Source: Hyphomicrobiales bacterium
Lineage (GTDB): Bacteria; Pseudomonadota; Alphaproteobacteria; Rhizobiales; Rhizobiaceae
Direction of reading: 5' to 3'
Length of the DNA stretch: 64,000 bases
Assembly (NCBI GenBank): GCA_021775455.1
Contig: JAJFHU010000008.1
Location: 62,001 to 126,000 of the forward strand
The position numbers and the translations under genes were made by a program. Below the pieces are notes generated by a model that was not told the origin of the DNA, did not search any database, and worked only from the letters and a program-made list of their open reading frames with translations. Positions 43,607 to 52,455 of the stretch are shown here, in pieces (the first letter of the stretch is position 1; the number at the start of each line of letters is the position of its first letter).

Positions 43607-44557
43607 TTAATGTGTTTTTGAATCTGGCAATTTGAGCCATTTTTCGACTTTGCCAAGAAGCCCCCAGCCACCCAGTGCACTGAATATTGGCAAGAACAAT
43701 TGATTTCCCGGATTTGGGCCAATGGAAAAAGATGATCCAGGATTCATGCTTTCCAGAACTGCCTTAACCGGGGCCAGTTGGGGGAACATAATCGGCAGGA
43801 CCGTCGTGCCGAGCAGGCCGATCAACCCAAAAGCAGTCTTTCGGCCATTTAGCAGATCGCCAATCCCTTTCCCCAGTGCAAAGTTGACCGGAAGGTGTTC
43901 TGGATTCTTTGAAGAGAGAACGTCTTCAACTTGACCTGCTGGATGGCCATCATCGGTAGCTAGCTGTGCAAGCAGGCGATCCAGAAGCTCATTTGATTCT
44001 TCAGTTGGGCTTTCCTCTAGAAGATCAGTCAAGCTTCTGGTGAGTTCTTCAATTGGGATATCCTGCGGATTTGCAGCCAGAGCCGCCCCAACCAAATTCG
44101 TGCCCGGTTGGCAGGCTGCAATTATTTGATTGTGAACAGACTTGTTTTTGTCGATTTGTATATGGTTGAGATGCGGATAAGGGTAATCAACAGCTCCTGG
44201 CACTTTTTCTGCGCGTATGTCATGGGACATGAAATTGTCTGCAACCACACCTGCCGGACTGTTTCGGGGCGCAGTAGCGTCAATTGTTGCAACGTAGGTA
44301 ACCGGTACGCCCTTGGCAACGAGGTTGATGGCCATGTAATTTGCTGAGTTTCCTCCAAGAGAGTGGCCAATTATCGCGATATTGTCCGTAGAGGCATTGG
44401 CCTGATATTGTGAAAGTGCGTCGTCCTCCACAAATTGACGCTCAATCCAGCCGTGAACGGTTGCAACATGACCAGCCTGATTCAATTTTTTTGCAAGCGA
44501 ATCCATTCCTGTTGAAAAAATCCGGCCTGCAAGCCCTCTGAACAAATATGCTCTCAT
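43607..44557 (-). CDS. Alpha/beta-hydrolase (lipase-like) with C-terminal module shared with the lysozyme gene
   Basis: A 316-residue protein with two parts. Residues 1-160 are a small alpha/beta hydrolase: an opening RAYLFRGLAGRIFSTGMDSL, the nucleophile elbow GHSLGG (Ser66), YVATIDAT with a candidate Asp93, and candidate histidines at 129, 132 or 142. The layout recalls PGAP1-like or phage-type lipases. Residues 223-308 form a module (FALGKGIGDLLNGRKTAFGL through ALGGWGLLGKVEKWL) that is plainly homologous to the C-terminus of the upstream lysozyme-like protein. The module has a hydrophobic stretch and could insert in a membrane. No signal peptide is present. The start has AGGGA and lies 22 bases behind the lysozyme gene, so both form one operon. 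Its target and fate are unknown. Confidence 0.75.
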   Translation of the reverse strand: MRAYLFRGLAGRIFSTGMDSLAKKLNQAGHVATVHGWIERQFVEDDALSQYQANASTDNIAIIGHSLGGNSANYMAINLVAKGVPVTYVATIDATAPRNSPAGVVADNFMSHDIRAEKVPGAVDYPYPHLNHIQIDKNKSVHNQIIAACQPGTNLVGAALAANPQDIPIEELTRSLTDLLEESPTEESNELLDRLLAQLATDDGHPAGQVEDVLSSKNPEHLPVNFALGKGIGDLLNGRKTAFGLIGLLGTTVLPIMFPQLAPVKAVLESMNPGSSFSIGPNPGNQLFLPIFSALGGWGLLGKVEKWLKLPDSKTH

Positions 44558-44579
44558 CGATCAAAATCCCTGCATGCAA

Positions 44580-46370
44580 TTACTTTTTCAATCCTTTTGC
44601 CAGATAGATCCACTTTTCTACCTTGCCGAGAATGCCCCATGATCCCAATGCTCCAAACACTGATTGAAGCAACGTTGATCCTTTGGCAGCACTTTCCTGT
44701 CCACTTGAAGCGCCAAGATCAAATGCCTGAAGAATTGCATCGCCGGATTCCGGTGCCAAAACCGGTAGCAGTGATGTCGCCAGTAACCCGAGTATCCCGT
44801 AGGCGGTTTTTCTGCCATCAAGCAAGCCACCCACGGCATTGCCGAAGGCGTAGTTTACCGGTGTTTTTGGATTTACTGCTACCGGATTGGCGTAACCAGG
44901 CACAAGAATTTTCAATATTTGCAGCAACAACTGGTTCTGACTTGTATCTGGGCTTTTCGGTTTTGCATCCGTCATCGTTTGAAGCCTTCTGGCGATAAGA
45001 ATTTGAACAATTTTCGATATGAGCGATGTGGTTTGAATATTTGTATGTCCGTTGGATATCGTCTCCGAATTAACCGGCTCATGTATCTGCGGGATTGTAA
45101 CTTCCGCAGACGGTTTGGCAGTTGGTTTCGAAGGTGCAATCGTGGGAGCTATGTCCTGCTCGGTCGCCTTCGCATTCTCGTCAACTATAAGGTAGCAAAA
45201 GTCTGGCTGTTCATAAATTTTGAGCAGGCTATCCAGAAGGTGTTTGAATTCGTTCCACTGGTTAGGTGGAACCGTCTGGCATCCCTCGCTTGAGGTAGAA
45301 GTAGCCGAACCTCTGTGCAAATTGATCCAGAAGAAACTCTTTCCAGCATCGCTATCTTCACCAATTCCGTCGCGGTTTACGACGCAGGGACTTGCCTGCC
45401 GAAACGCAGGATATCCCTTACCCTTGCTAACTCCATGCAGGCCCGGCTTGTACAGGATGACCTGTGGCGACTTCAGCTCCGCGCGACCATGCTTGCCTCG
45501 AGAGGGATCGGTATTACCATTGAAATTGTGAACCGCTTCAGGTTCAATTACAAAAATGGCATCGTCATAAAGGCCACGATCATTTACGCCACCAACACCC
45601 ATGGTGTCAGTATAGTATCCGCGTATCGCTACGACGTAAATCGCATCATCTTTCCGGCCTTCAGGAAGCAGGTGGAAGTATTTCTGCAGGGTTGCAAGTG
45701 TAATTGCAGAAGATTGGCGAGGGCGATGGGTCGGCAACAATCCCGAATTCGGATTGATTGCGTCGGCACTTACAGTTTCGCGATCATCTGCTGCTGCAGG
45801 GGCGGTTAGATCAAGTTTGGCGCTTTCAAAAGCCTTTTTGAATTCGTTCTTCAGATCCCGGCTTTTCCCGGAACTAAATATTGGCTGGCTCTTGTTGTTA
45901 AGTTTGGTAATTTCGGTGACTGTTCCGTCATTGCTCCACTTTCCATCGAAAAAAAGGGCTGCTTCCTTTTTACGGCGACTGATGATTTCCGGAGGTATCC
46001 GGTAGAGCATAAAATTCTTGCGAGCTTTTTCCAAATCTCCAGCCTTGACATTTTTAACCCAAGTCGCAGATTTGATTTTCCCGGTATTCCAATGAAATGA
46101 GAGGGCAGCCGCAAACTGCTCACGAGAAAGAGGCGTATTTCCAAAGGCGCTCCTGACGACTTTTGCGTATTTTTCGAGAACATTTACATATGCGTCGACG
46201 CATTTCTGCATCGGTTGTGTTTTGCCAATGTATGGTTCAACCTTGTGGCCGCTGGCGCTTGTGATACCCACGCTCCATGTCCATTTACCCACAGAGTCTT
46301 TATAGGCTTGACGCACAATGGCTTCGTGAGAAGCTACTTCCAATGCAATCTGGTAATCCAGCGCAACCAC
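44580..46370 (-). CDS. GH24 lysozyme with YkuD-like middle domain and shared C-terminal module
   Basis: A 596-residue multidomain protein. Residues 1-150 are a GH24 (T4-type) lysozyme: the Glu16, Asp25 and Thr31 triad has the spacing of T4 lysozyme (11/20/26) in HEAIVRQAYKDSVGKWTWSV. Residues 220-395 form a second domain ending with WINLHRGSATSTSSEGC, whose His352 and Cys364 resemble the HxnSxGC core of L,D-transpeptidases. A Pro/Thr-rich linker leads to residues 505-590, a module (YAFGNAVGGLLDGRKTAYGI through GSWGILGKVEKWI) shared with the downstream hydrolase. It has no signal peptide. Start GTG at 46370 with AGGAG at eight bases. Peptidoglycan is the expected target. It may be a lytic effector, an autolysin or a domesticated endolysin. 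Confidence 0.8.
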   Translation of the reverse strand: MVALDYQIALEVASHEAIVRQAYKDSVGKWTWSVGITSASGHKVEPYIGKTQPMQKCVDAYVNVLEKYAKVVRSAFGNTPLSREQFAAALSFHWNTGKIKSATWVKNVKAGDLEKARKNFMLYRIPPEIISRRKKEAALFFDGKWSNDGTVTEITKLNNKSQPIFSSGKSRDLKNEFKKAFESAKLDLTAPAAADDRETVSADAINPNSGLLPTHRPRQSSAITLATLQKYFHLLPEGRKDDAIYVVAIRGYYTDTMGVGGVNDRGLYDDAIFVIEPEAVHNFNGNTDPSRGKHGRAELKSPQVILYKPGLHGVSKGKGYPAFRQASPCVVNRDGIGEDSDAGKSFFWINLHRGSATSTSSEGCQTVPPNQWNEFKHLLDSLLKIYEQPDFCYLIVDENAKATEQDIAPTIAPSKPTAKPSAEVTIPQIHEPVNSETISNGHTNIQTTSLISKIVQILIARRLQTMTDAKPKSPDTSQNQLLLQILKILVPGYANPVAVNPKTPVNYAFGNAVGGLLDGRKTAYGILGLLATSLLPVLAPESGDAILQAFDLGASSGQESAAKGSTLLQSVFGALGSWGILGKVEKWIYLAKGLKK

Positions 46371-46517
46371 TCTTTTCTCCTGAAATTTAATATGAATACC
46401 AAAACAGAATAAGTAAAAATTACGAAATTACTTGTGACAATAATCACATTTTTAAAAATTGACGATAATCAAAAGACCGATATTATCGGTTTCTTGTCAG
46501 GGCCTAGCGAGAAAAAC

Positions 46518-46880
46518 ATGAAAGATCAAATACTTGAACTTGAGCAAAAACGTCTCGACGCAATGCTGGATGGCGATGTGGAGACACTTGATGCCCTGAT
46601 GGCTGAAGGCTCATTATACATTCACACAAGTGGTGGTGTGGACACAAAGGAGATTTTTGTCGAGAAAGTTCGAACCTCAGAACTGGATTACAAATCAATC
46701 GTAAACAGTGTCGAGCAAGTAAGCGAAGTAGGGGATGTGTGTCTGATTACCGGAGTGTTGGACATAGCCCTATTGCGGGCGGGAGTCCCTGCCGAAATTC
46801 ACATCCGCTATCTCACCACATGGAAGACCGGTAATAGTCCACAATTTTTGTCATTTCAAGCAACTCCGTTACCTCAATAA
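46518..46880 (+). CDS. NTF2-like (DUF4440/SnoaL-type) protein
   Basis: A 120-residue protein with the cone-shaped NTF2 pattern: the opening helix KDQILELEQKRLDAMLDGD, then LDALMAEGSLYIHTSGGVDT and strands such as VCLITGVLDIALLR and IHIRYLTTWK. DUF4440 proteins are small-ligand binders or steroid-isomerase-like enzymes of mostly unknown role. The ATG at 46518 is chosen as the helix starts there; the frame is open from 46434. It is divergent from the lysozyme/hydrolase operon and convergent with a sulfatase gene, and I see no functional link. Confidence 0.7.
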   Translation: MKDQILELEQKRLDAMLDGDVETLDALMAEGSLYIHTSGGVDTKEIFVEKVRTSELDYKSIVNSVEQVSEVGDVCLITGVLDIALLRAGVPAEIHIRYLTTWKTGNSPQFLSFQATPLPQ

Positions 46881-46898
46881 GCCGACATGGGATTATTC

Positions 46899-48521
46899 CT
46901 AACCTTCCGGTGAATCGAGCTCCCAAGCCTTCAGCAGCACAGGCAACAGTTTATTCCAGTCCTTTACTCCAGACTTGGCAGCCCAGCCGCCATATTCCTT
47001 TAACAATTCATTCTCCATTGGTGTGTTGGTGCCGGATAGATTGTTGAGCTCCGTGCGGTCAACCTCCATATCGTACAGTTCCCAGTCGCAATTGAATTTG
47101 CGAACAAGTTTGAAATTTCCAATTCGTACTGCACAATTGCCCTCGTGTTCCCAGAAAATTGGCTGCTGCCGTTGCCAGTTCTTTCCCCTAAAGACATCGA
47201 ACAGAGATTCTCCCTGAAGCGGCTGAATTTCATGACCTCCGAGCTCCCTCAGGTAGGGTGTGCCTGTCACTTCCAGGATGGTCGCCAGAATATCAACAAC
47301 GTGACAAGGCTCATGAACGGCAGAGCGGGCGGCAAAGCCATTTGGCCAGTGTGCTACCAATGGCGTTGAGATTCCTCCCTCATGCACATAGTGCTTGAAC
47401 AACCGGAAAGGAGCGTTCGAAACGTTTGCCCAAGGCTTGTCATAACTTTGATAGGTTAGTTCATCTCCTGGCATGATCTCTGGACGGTTTCCCATCTGGA
47501 TCTTGCGTCCGTCATGAGTAATATCTGGAAAAAACTTCGCCCAGCCATCCTCGGCCATAAATTCAGCGCAGCCACCATTGTCCGACAGGAACATTATCAA
47601 TGTGTTGTCAAACTGGTTGAGCCTTTTCAGTTCCGACACAAGTTTGCCAATCGTTTGATCCATGCGGTCGACCATTGCCGCATAGGTTGCCATCTTTCGT
47701 GCCTCCCAGTCAGTGTTTTTTTCGTCAGCCCACGGTTGTACATCTTCATCTCTTGGAGAAATTTGCCAATTGGATTGAAACAAACCCATGCTGTTCATTT
47801 CTTCGTGGCGAGCAGTTCTGGTCGCATCCCATCCCTTATTGTAAACCCCTTCGTATCGGGCAATATCTTCAGGATGGGCGTGAAGGGGCCAATGCGGTGC
47901 AGTGTGCGCCAGATACAGAAAAAATGGTGACTCATCGGTAACCGACTCCTCAATCATGCCAATTGCCTTATCGGTGATTGCATCGGTGAAATAAAAATCG
48001 TCCGGAAAAACTACCACGCGATCATCGTCTTCCAGCATGTAATGCGGGGAAAAGAAATGCGTAACGCCATCCACAATTCCGTAGAACCGATCAAATCCCC
48101 TTTGGCGGGGAGTGGGGTGGTCAACCTCACCCACACGCCAACTGTCTACCTCACGGGCCATAAAATCCCCGGCGACGTGCCATTTGCCTGACATCAACGT
48201 GCGGTAGCCGTCTGCGCGCAGGTGCTCTGCAATGGTCGCGCTGTCGTTGCGCAGAAACCCCTGATAGGCAGGCGTACCCAGATTGGCTCCCATATGACCG
48301 ACACCAGCATTGTGCGGGTATAGCCCGGTCAAGAGCGAAGCGCGGGTAGGGCAGCATCGGGCGCAGTTGTACATCGAGGTTAGTAACACGCCATCGGCGG
48401 CAAGTCTGTCAATGTTATGAGTTTTAATCTCAGAACCGGTGCAACCAAGGTCAGCAAATCCCAAATCATCTGCCAGAATGAGAATTACATTGGGTTTTAC
48501 CGAACTTGCATTTTCCTGCAT
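46899..48521 (-). CDS. Arylsulfatase-type sulfatase
   Basis: A 540-residue sulfatase of the alkaline-phosphatase superfamily. The metal site opens with VILILADDLGFADLG, and the maturation signature is CARCCPTRASLLTG, a Cys-type CxPxR box in which Cys is converted to formylglycine. SGKWHVAGDF and FLSDNGGCAEF supply further active-site residues. No signal peptide is seen, suggesting a cytosolic enzyme. It hydrolyses a sulfate ester, releasing sulfate; the substrate is unknown. No formylglycine-generating enzyme is in the window. The start ATG 48521 is preferred to a TTG at 48539. Confidence 0.9.
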   Translation of the reverse strand: MQENASSVKPNVILILADDLGFADLGCTGSEIKTHNIDRLAADGVLLTSMYNCARCCPTRASLLTGLYPHNAGVGHMGANLGTPAYQGFLRNDSATIAEHLRADGYRTLMSGKWHVAGDFMAREVDSWRVGEVDHPTPRQRGFDRFYGIVDGVTHFFSPHYMLEDDDRVVVFPDDFYFTDAITDKAIGMIEESVTDESPFFLYLAHTAPHWPLHAHPEDIARYEGVYNKGWDATRTARHEEMNSMGLFQSNWQISPRDEDVQPWADEKNTDWEARKMATYAAMVDRMDQTIGKLVSELKRLNQFDNTLIMFLSDNGGCAEFMAEDGWAKFFPDITHDGRKIQMGNRPEIMPGDELTYQSYDKPWANVSNAPFRLFKHYVHEGGISTPLVAHWPNGFAARSAVHEPCHVVDILATILEVTGTPYLRELGGHEIQPLQGESLFDVFRGKNWQRQQPIFWEHEGNCAVRIGNFKLVRKFNCDWELYDMEVDRTELNNLSGTNTPMENELLKEYGGWAAKSGVKDWNKLLPVLLKAWELDSPEG

Positions 48522-48670
48522 GTGAATTTTCCCATCCAACTTGCTTGAACTAAATTTAAAAATCAGGCAGTTGTCCAGCTATTCATTTGAATGTTTTTGA
48601 TCTGGCAAGAGGGACGCTTGTAATTCCTCTCGCAAAATTGTCAGATGGAGAGTGTGTGGAGTTGAGTATT

Positions 48671-49837
48671 ATGACACCTGACCTGAAAACCAGCTATCTA
48701 TTCGATGAACTGACCGAAATCCGGCATGATTTTCATGCCCATCCGGAACTTGGCTTTGATGAGCATCGCACGTCCGCTCGTGTGGCCGAATTATTGCGTG
48801 ATTACGGGTTGGAAGTTCACGAGGGCGTGGGTAGTACCGGCGTAGTCGGTGTGTTGCAGCGTGGAAATGCAACCAGCTCTGTTGGGCTTCGTGCTGACAT
48901 GGATGCGTTGCCAATCAACGAGCAGAACAGTTTTGATTACCGTTCAACAAATGAAAATGTAATGCACGCATGCGGTCACGATGGGCATACAACCATGCTG
49001 TTGGGGGCCGCCAAGTACCTCGCGAAAAGCGGTAATTTCAATGGGCGGGTGGTTTTCATTTTTCAACCCAACGAGGAGCATGGCCTGGGTGCACCCGCGA
49101 TGATAGACCAAGGGTTGTTTGAGAATTTTGACGTCGATGAAGTTTACGGCATGCACAACATGCCGGGTATGGAAATCGGAAAATTTGCAACCCGTACGGG
49201 CCCAATGACCGCAAGTGAAAGCCTGTTTGAAATTGAAATCAATGCAAGAGGTGGCCACGCGGCTCTTCCGCATATGGGTGTCGATGCAATTACAGTCGCC
49301 AGCCAGATTGTGGGGGCACTTCAGACCATTGTTTCCAGGAAACTCAACCCAGCGATGAACGGTGTTGTATCCGTTACTGAGTTCATTGCTGATGGTACAC
49401 GCAATGTTTTGCCCGGAAATGCAGTTCTAAAGGGCGATGCCCGCGCACTAACTCCTGAGATCGCACATCAGATTGAAGCCAAGATGCGCAACATTGTTGA
49501 AGGAATCTGCCTTGCCCATGAGGTAACTGGAAAGACCCAGTTTGATACAATCTTCCCAGCCATTATAAATTCGTCTGCTCAGGCGCATTCAGCCAGCGAA
49601 GCGGCCAGGAAACTGGCTGGTAAAAACAACGTTGATGGTGATAGCGAGCCGAAGTTGTTTTCCGAAGATTTTGCGCATATGGCAGCTGCAAAGCCAGGTT
49701 GCTTCATATTGATGGGTAACGGAACTGCCGGATCAAATGCCAAACCACTTCACTCAGCTGACTACGATTTCAATGATGAAGCGCTGACTTGGGGATCTTC
49801 ATATTGGGTTCAACTTGTTGAGCAGCAACTTGGTTAA
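48671..49837 (+). CDS. M20 family amidohydrolase (hippurate-hydrolase-like)
   Basis: A 388-residue aminoacylase-1 family member. It opens with ELTEIRHDFHAHPELGFDEH. Metal ligands are seen in GLRADMDALPI and HACGHDGHTTMLLGAAK, and the catalytic Glu pair lies in FQPNEEHGLGA. The dimerisation domain starts near FEIEINARGGHAALP. It hydrolyses N-acyl amino acids or indole-acetyl conjugates in the cytosol; the exact substrate is open. Start ATG 48671 with GGAG upstream; an earlier frame from 48587 adds 28 unlikely residues. It is divergent from the sulfatase. Confidence 0.88.
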   Translation: MTPDLKTSYLFDELTEIRHDFHAHPELGFDEHRTSARVAELLRDYGLEVHEGVGSTGVVGVLQRGNATSSVGLRADMDALPINEQNSFDYRSTNENVMHACGHDGHTTMLLGAAKYLAKSGNFNGRVVFIFQPNEEHGLGAPAMIDQGLFENFDVDEVYGMHNMPGMEIGKFATRTGPMTASESLFEIEINARGGHAALPHMGVDAITVASQIVGALQTIVSRKLNPAMNGVVSVTEFIADGTRNVLPGNAVLKGDARALTPEIAHQIEAKMRNIVEGICLAHEVTGKTQFDTIFPAIINSSAQAHSASEAARKLAGKNNVDGDSEPKLFSEDFAHMAAAKPGCFILMGNGTAGSNAKPLHSADYDFNDEALTWGSSYWVQLVEQQLG

Positions 49838-49863
49838 TGAGTCCTGACCCTAGATAACGATTA

Positions 49864-51522
49864 CTATCCCTGCTGTTTCGATGACAATTCTTCTGAATAA
49901 TTCTGAATCAGGTCAACAAGCTCGTCGATAACTGGCTTTAACTGCTTTTCATAGATGCGCCATTTTTCAACCGAAGTCTGGTAAATTTCCTTTCGCACCT
50001 GCCATTGTGATGCGGTTTGAACATCTTTCTTGGCACGCGTGTGATCCAGTGCTTTTGCATCCCATACAAGACCCGTTGCCTCAGCCAACTCGGCACCAAC
50101 CAGCCCGGGGTTCGTGACCAGATCTTCATAAAATATGTCGTGTATTTTCAGCGGGAGAACAGACTTCCAATGCCGCATGAGTTCTTCATAATTACGATAA
50201 TATTTTGCGATTTTCGTCAAGTCATTTGCGTAACTCTCATGATAGCCGCTCAGCGGATTTTTGTAGATTGACAGAGCACAGTCAATCGGATTGCGTCTGC
50301 AATGGATGATCTTTGCCTTGGGAAATACAAGCGCAATCAGCCCCAGTGCAAGAAAATTACTCGGCATTTTGTCTATCTTTTTAACGCCGGGATACTTTTG
50401 AAAATTGAAGCTGTCGATATAACGAGATCCTATCCCGGCAAAGCCACCTTCTGGCGCCTGCAAAACCTGGCTCTGAAGCGTTTCGATGGTTGCACCACGA
50501 TTTGGACCGGATATTCCATCGACGCCAAAACGGTGAAGTTCAGGAACCATATATTCAAGCTCGCCAAAGTCTCGTACACCATCCAGCCCAGCCAGTATAC
50601 TTTCAATTAAAGTTGTGCCGGAGCGAACCATTCCGACAACAAATATTTGCTCTTCAGATGGATGTCCCTGAACGTCTACTTGTTCAAAAACTTCAGAGCT
50701 GAACGTACCCCTCAACAGTTCAAAGGATTTTTCCCAATCGCTTTGGGCTGCAAACGTTTTCTGGAGCTCATTGGCTGCAACATAGTGATCAAATGCTTCC
50801 TGATGATTGCCCAGTTTTTCAGTAATTTCACCCAATACTGCCGTTGCAGCAACCCTGTGTTGTTCATGCCGAAATTTACTGACCTGATTTACAAGAACGC
50901 CTTTTAATTGAAGCTCAAGTTCTTGTAGTTGTTTCTTGGAATTGTCAGGCAGAGCAGCAATTTTGTCGATCATCGCAAAAGCTGCGCCGGGATCGAGTTC
51001 TTGAACTTTTCTGTAATTATCCCGCGCTGATTTGCTGTCACCCAGCCTGATATTGCATTGCGCCTTGAGGGCGTGGATTTTCGCCTGGTTTTCAGTAAGT
51101 GGGGCAGCCTGGTCAAGAGTGTCGAGTGCCAAATCCGGTTGCCCCAGTTCCAGTTGGCAATTTGCAATCAAAAAGAGGGTTTTTGGATCCTTGTTGTTCA
51201 GTGCAAATTTTTGCTCAAGGTAAACCAGTGATTCTTTGTAGTCCTTCGCTTTCTCGGCAAACAAAAAAGCAATGGCGCCGAGTATCACCTCCGATTTCCT
51301 GTGCAACTTCAGCGCGGTTCGCAATGCCTCAAGCGACTGTTGAAATGCCCCGGCCCGGATAAACAGGCTACCCAACACGAACCAGTGTTGGGGGTTCTTC
51401 CTGTCCTTCTTCAGAATAGCTTCAACGTTTTGGACATGCTGCATGATAGAGGATTGCGGCAACGCATGTATCTGCTGCTGCAATTTCGCCAGTGTGGCGT
51501 TATCGGGTGGTGGGCTTGCCAT
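49864..51522 (-). CDS. TPR-repeat sulfotransferase
   Basis: A 552-residue protein. About 250 N-terminal residues are tetratricopeptide repeats (PQHWFVLGSLFIRAGAFQQS, KTLFLIANCQLELGQPDLAL and others). The C-terminal half is a sulfotransferase domain with the PAPS-binding loop EQIFVVGMVRSGTTLIESIL and the 3'-phosphate site KAKIIHCRRNPIDCALSIYK. Such proteins transfer sulfate from PAPS to carbohydrates or proteins, the TPR part holding the acceptor. No signal peptide is visible. It is 14 bases from the next minus-strand gene, an alpha/beta hydrolase, and may share its transcript. The acceptor is unknown. Confidence 0.88.
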   Translation of the reverse strand: MASPPPDNATLAKLQQQIHALPQSSIMQHVQNVEAILKKDRKNPQHWFVLGSLFIRAGAFQQSLEALRTALKLHRKSEVILGAIAFLFAEKAKDYKESLVYLEQKFALNNKDPKTLFLIANCQLELGQPDLALDTLDQAAPLTENQAKIHALKAQCNIRLGDSKSARDNYRKVQELDPGAAFAMIDKIAALPDNSKKQLQELELQLKGVLVNQVSKFRHEQHRVAATAVLGEITEKLGNHQEAFDHYVAANELQKTFAAQSDWEKSFELLRGTFSSEVFEQVDVQGHPSEEQIFVVGMVRSGTTLIESILAGLDGVRDFGELEYMVPELHRFGVDGISGPNRGATIETLQSQVLQAPEGGFAGIGSRYIDSFNFQKYPGVKKIDKMPSNFLALGLIALVFPKAKIIHCRRNPIDCALSIYKNPLSGYHESYANDLTKIAKYYRNYEELMRHWKSVLPLKIHDIFYEDLVTNPGLVGAELAEATGLVWDAKALDHTRAKKDVQTASQWQVRKEIYQTSVEKWRIYEKQLKPVIDELVDLIQNYSEELSSKQQG

Positions 51523-51536
51523 CTTGCAATATACAA

Positions 51537-52214
51537 CTAACGAAGCAGCATGGTTTCTTCGATTCCGCCTTCAATCAATCCAAGCCGCTTGTCGAGGTAC
51601 GTTGTACATGCATCCAGCAATTCTTCATTGTGCTCACTGAAAAAGTGGTTTGCATCAGCAAGAGTATCTTGAGTAATAAGGATGCCCTTTTGCGTTTTCA
51701 ATTTGTCGACCAGTTGTTGAACCTCATCAGGGGGGGAGACCTTGTCATCTTCGCCATGAATAATTAGTCCCGAGGAAGGGCAGGGTGCAAGGAACGAAAA
51801 ATCATATATGTTTGGTTGCGGCGCAATTGACATGAACCCTTCAATTTCTGGGCGTCGCATCAACAATTGCATGCCAATCCATGATCCGAATGAGAAGCCT
51901 GCTACCCAGCAACCTCTTGCGTCAGGATGCAAAGTCTGAATCCAGTCCAGCGCTGCCGCTGCATCGGAAAGCTCACCCTGTCCATGGTCAAATTCACCCT
52001 GGCTGCGCCCAACACCTCGAAAGTTAAATCGAAGAGTTGCAAAGCCGCGCTCAACAAACATGTAAAACAAATCGTAGATGATCTGGTTGTTCATCGTGCC
52101 GCCAAATTTTGGATGGGGATGAAGGATAATCGCAATCGGTGCGGTTTTGTCTTTGGAAGGCTGGTAACGGCCTTCCAGTCTTCCAGTAGGTCCGTTGAAA
52201 ATTACTTCGGGCAT
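51537..52214 (-). CDS. Alpha/beta hydrolase
   Basis: A 225-residue hydrolase beginning PEVIFNGPTGRLEGRYQP. The oxyanion/opening motif is HPHPKFGGTMNN, the nucleophile elbow is GFSFGSWIG, and the acid and histidine are in IHGEDDKVSPP and DANHFF. This is a well-conserved alphaproteobacterial group often next to suf or cysteine desulfurase genes, with no assigned substrate. It is divergent from the suf operon across a 241-base region containing an Irr-box-like palindrome. Confidence 0.85.
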   Translation of the reverse strand: MPEVIFNGPTGRLEGRYQPSKDKTAPIAIILHPHPKFGGTMNNQIIYDLFYMFVERGFATLRFNFRGVGRSQGEFDHGQGELSDAAAALDWIQTLHPDARGCWVAGFSFGSWIGMQLLMRRPEIEGFMSIAPQPNIYDFSFLAPCPSSGLIIHGEDDKVSPPDEVQQLVDKLKTQKGILITQDTLADANHFFSEHNEELLDACTTYLDKRLGLIEGGIEETMLLR

Positions 52215-52317
52215 GAATGCTCCTGTTTGCGATTATTTGCGGTCCTGCAATTCCAAGGGAATTCCGGATTTTCCCATGGCAGTTCCCTTGACGACGATAG
52301 TCCGCCCGCCTAGTTAA

Positions 52318-52340
52318 CAGTTTAGAATTATTCAAAACTG
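52318..52340. promoter_or_regulatory. Irr-box-like palindrome upstream of the suf operon
   Basis: CAGTTTAGAAT-T-ATTCAAAACTG is an 11-bp palindrome with one mismatched pair. Its core TTTAGAATTATTCAAAA agrees closely with the iron-control element bound by the Fur-family haem sensor Irr in Rhizobiales and Rhodobacterales (TTTAGAA...TTC.AAA). It is 116 bases before the first suf gene. Irr, RirA and IscR are known regulators of suf in alphaproteobacteria. Confidence 0.6.
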
Positions 52341-52455
52341 TGGCGGTGAATTCGAATTGATAGAACGGCCTTATTAGCCAATCACAGTATCAAATTTCAA
52401 GTAAATAACGTGGCGGCGACCTTAATGCTGTCTTTAGAGCAAAAAAGAACCGGCA

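Noticed and set aside
43607-46370. Lysozyme/hydrolase pair as part of a prophage
   Set aside because: No capsid, tail, portal, terminase or integrase genes are adjacent; neighbours are ordinary chromosomal genes.
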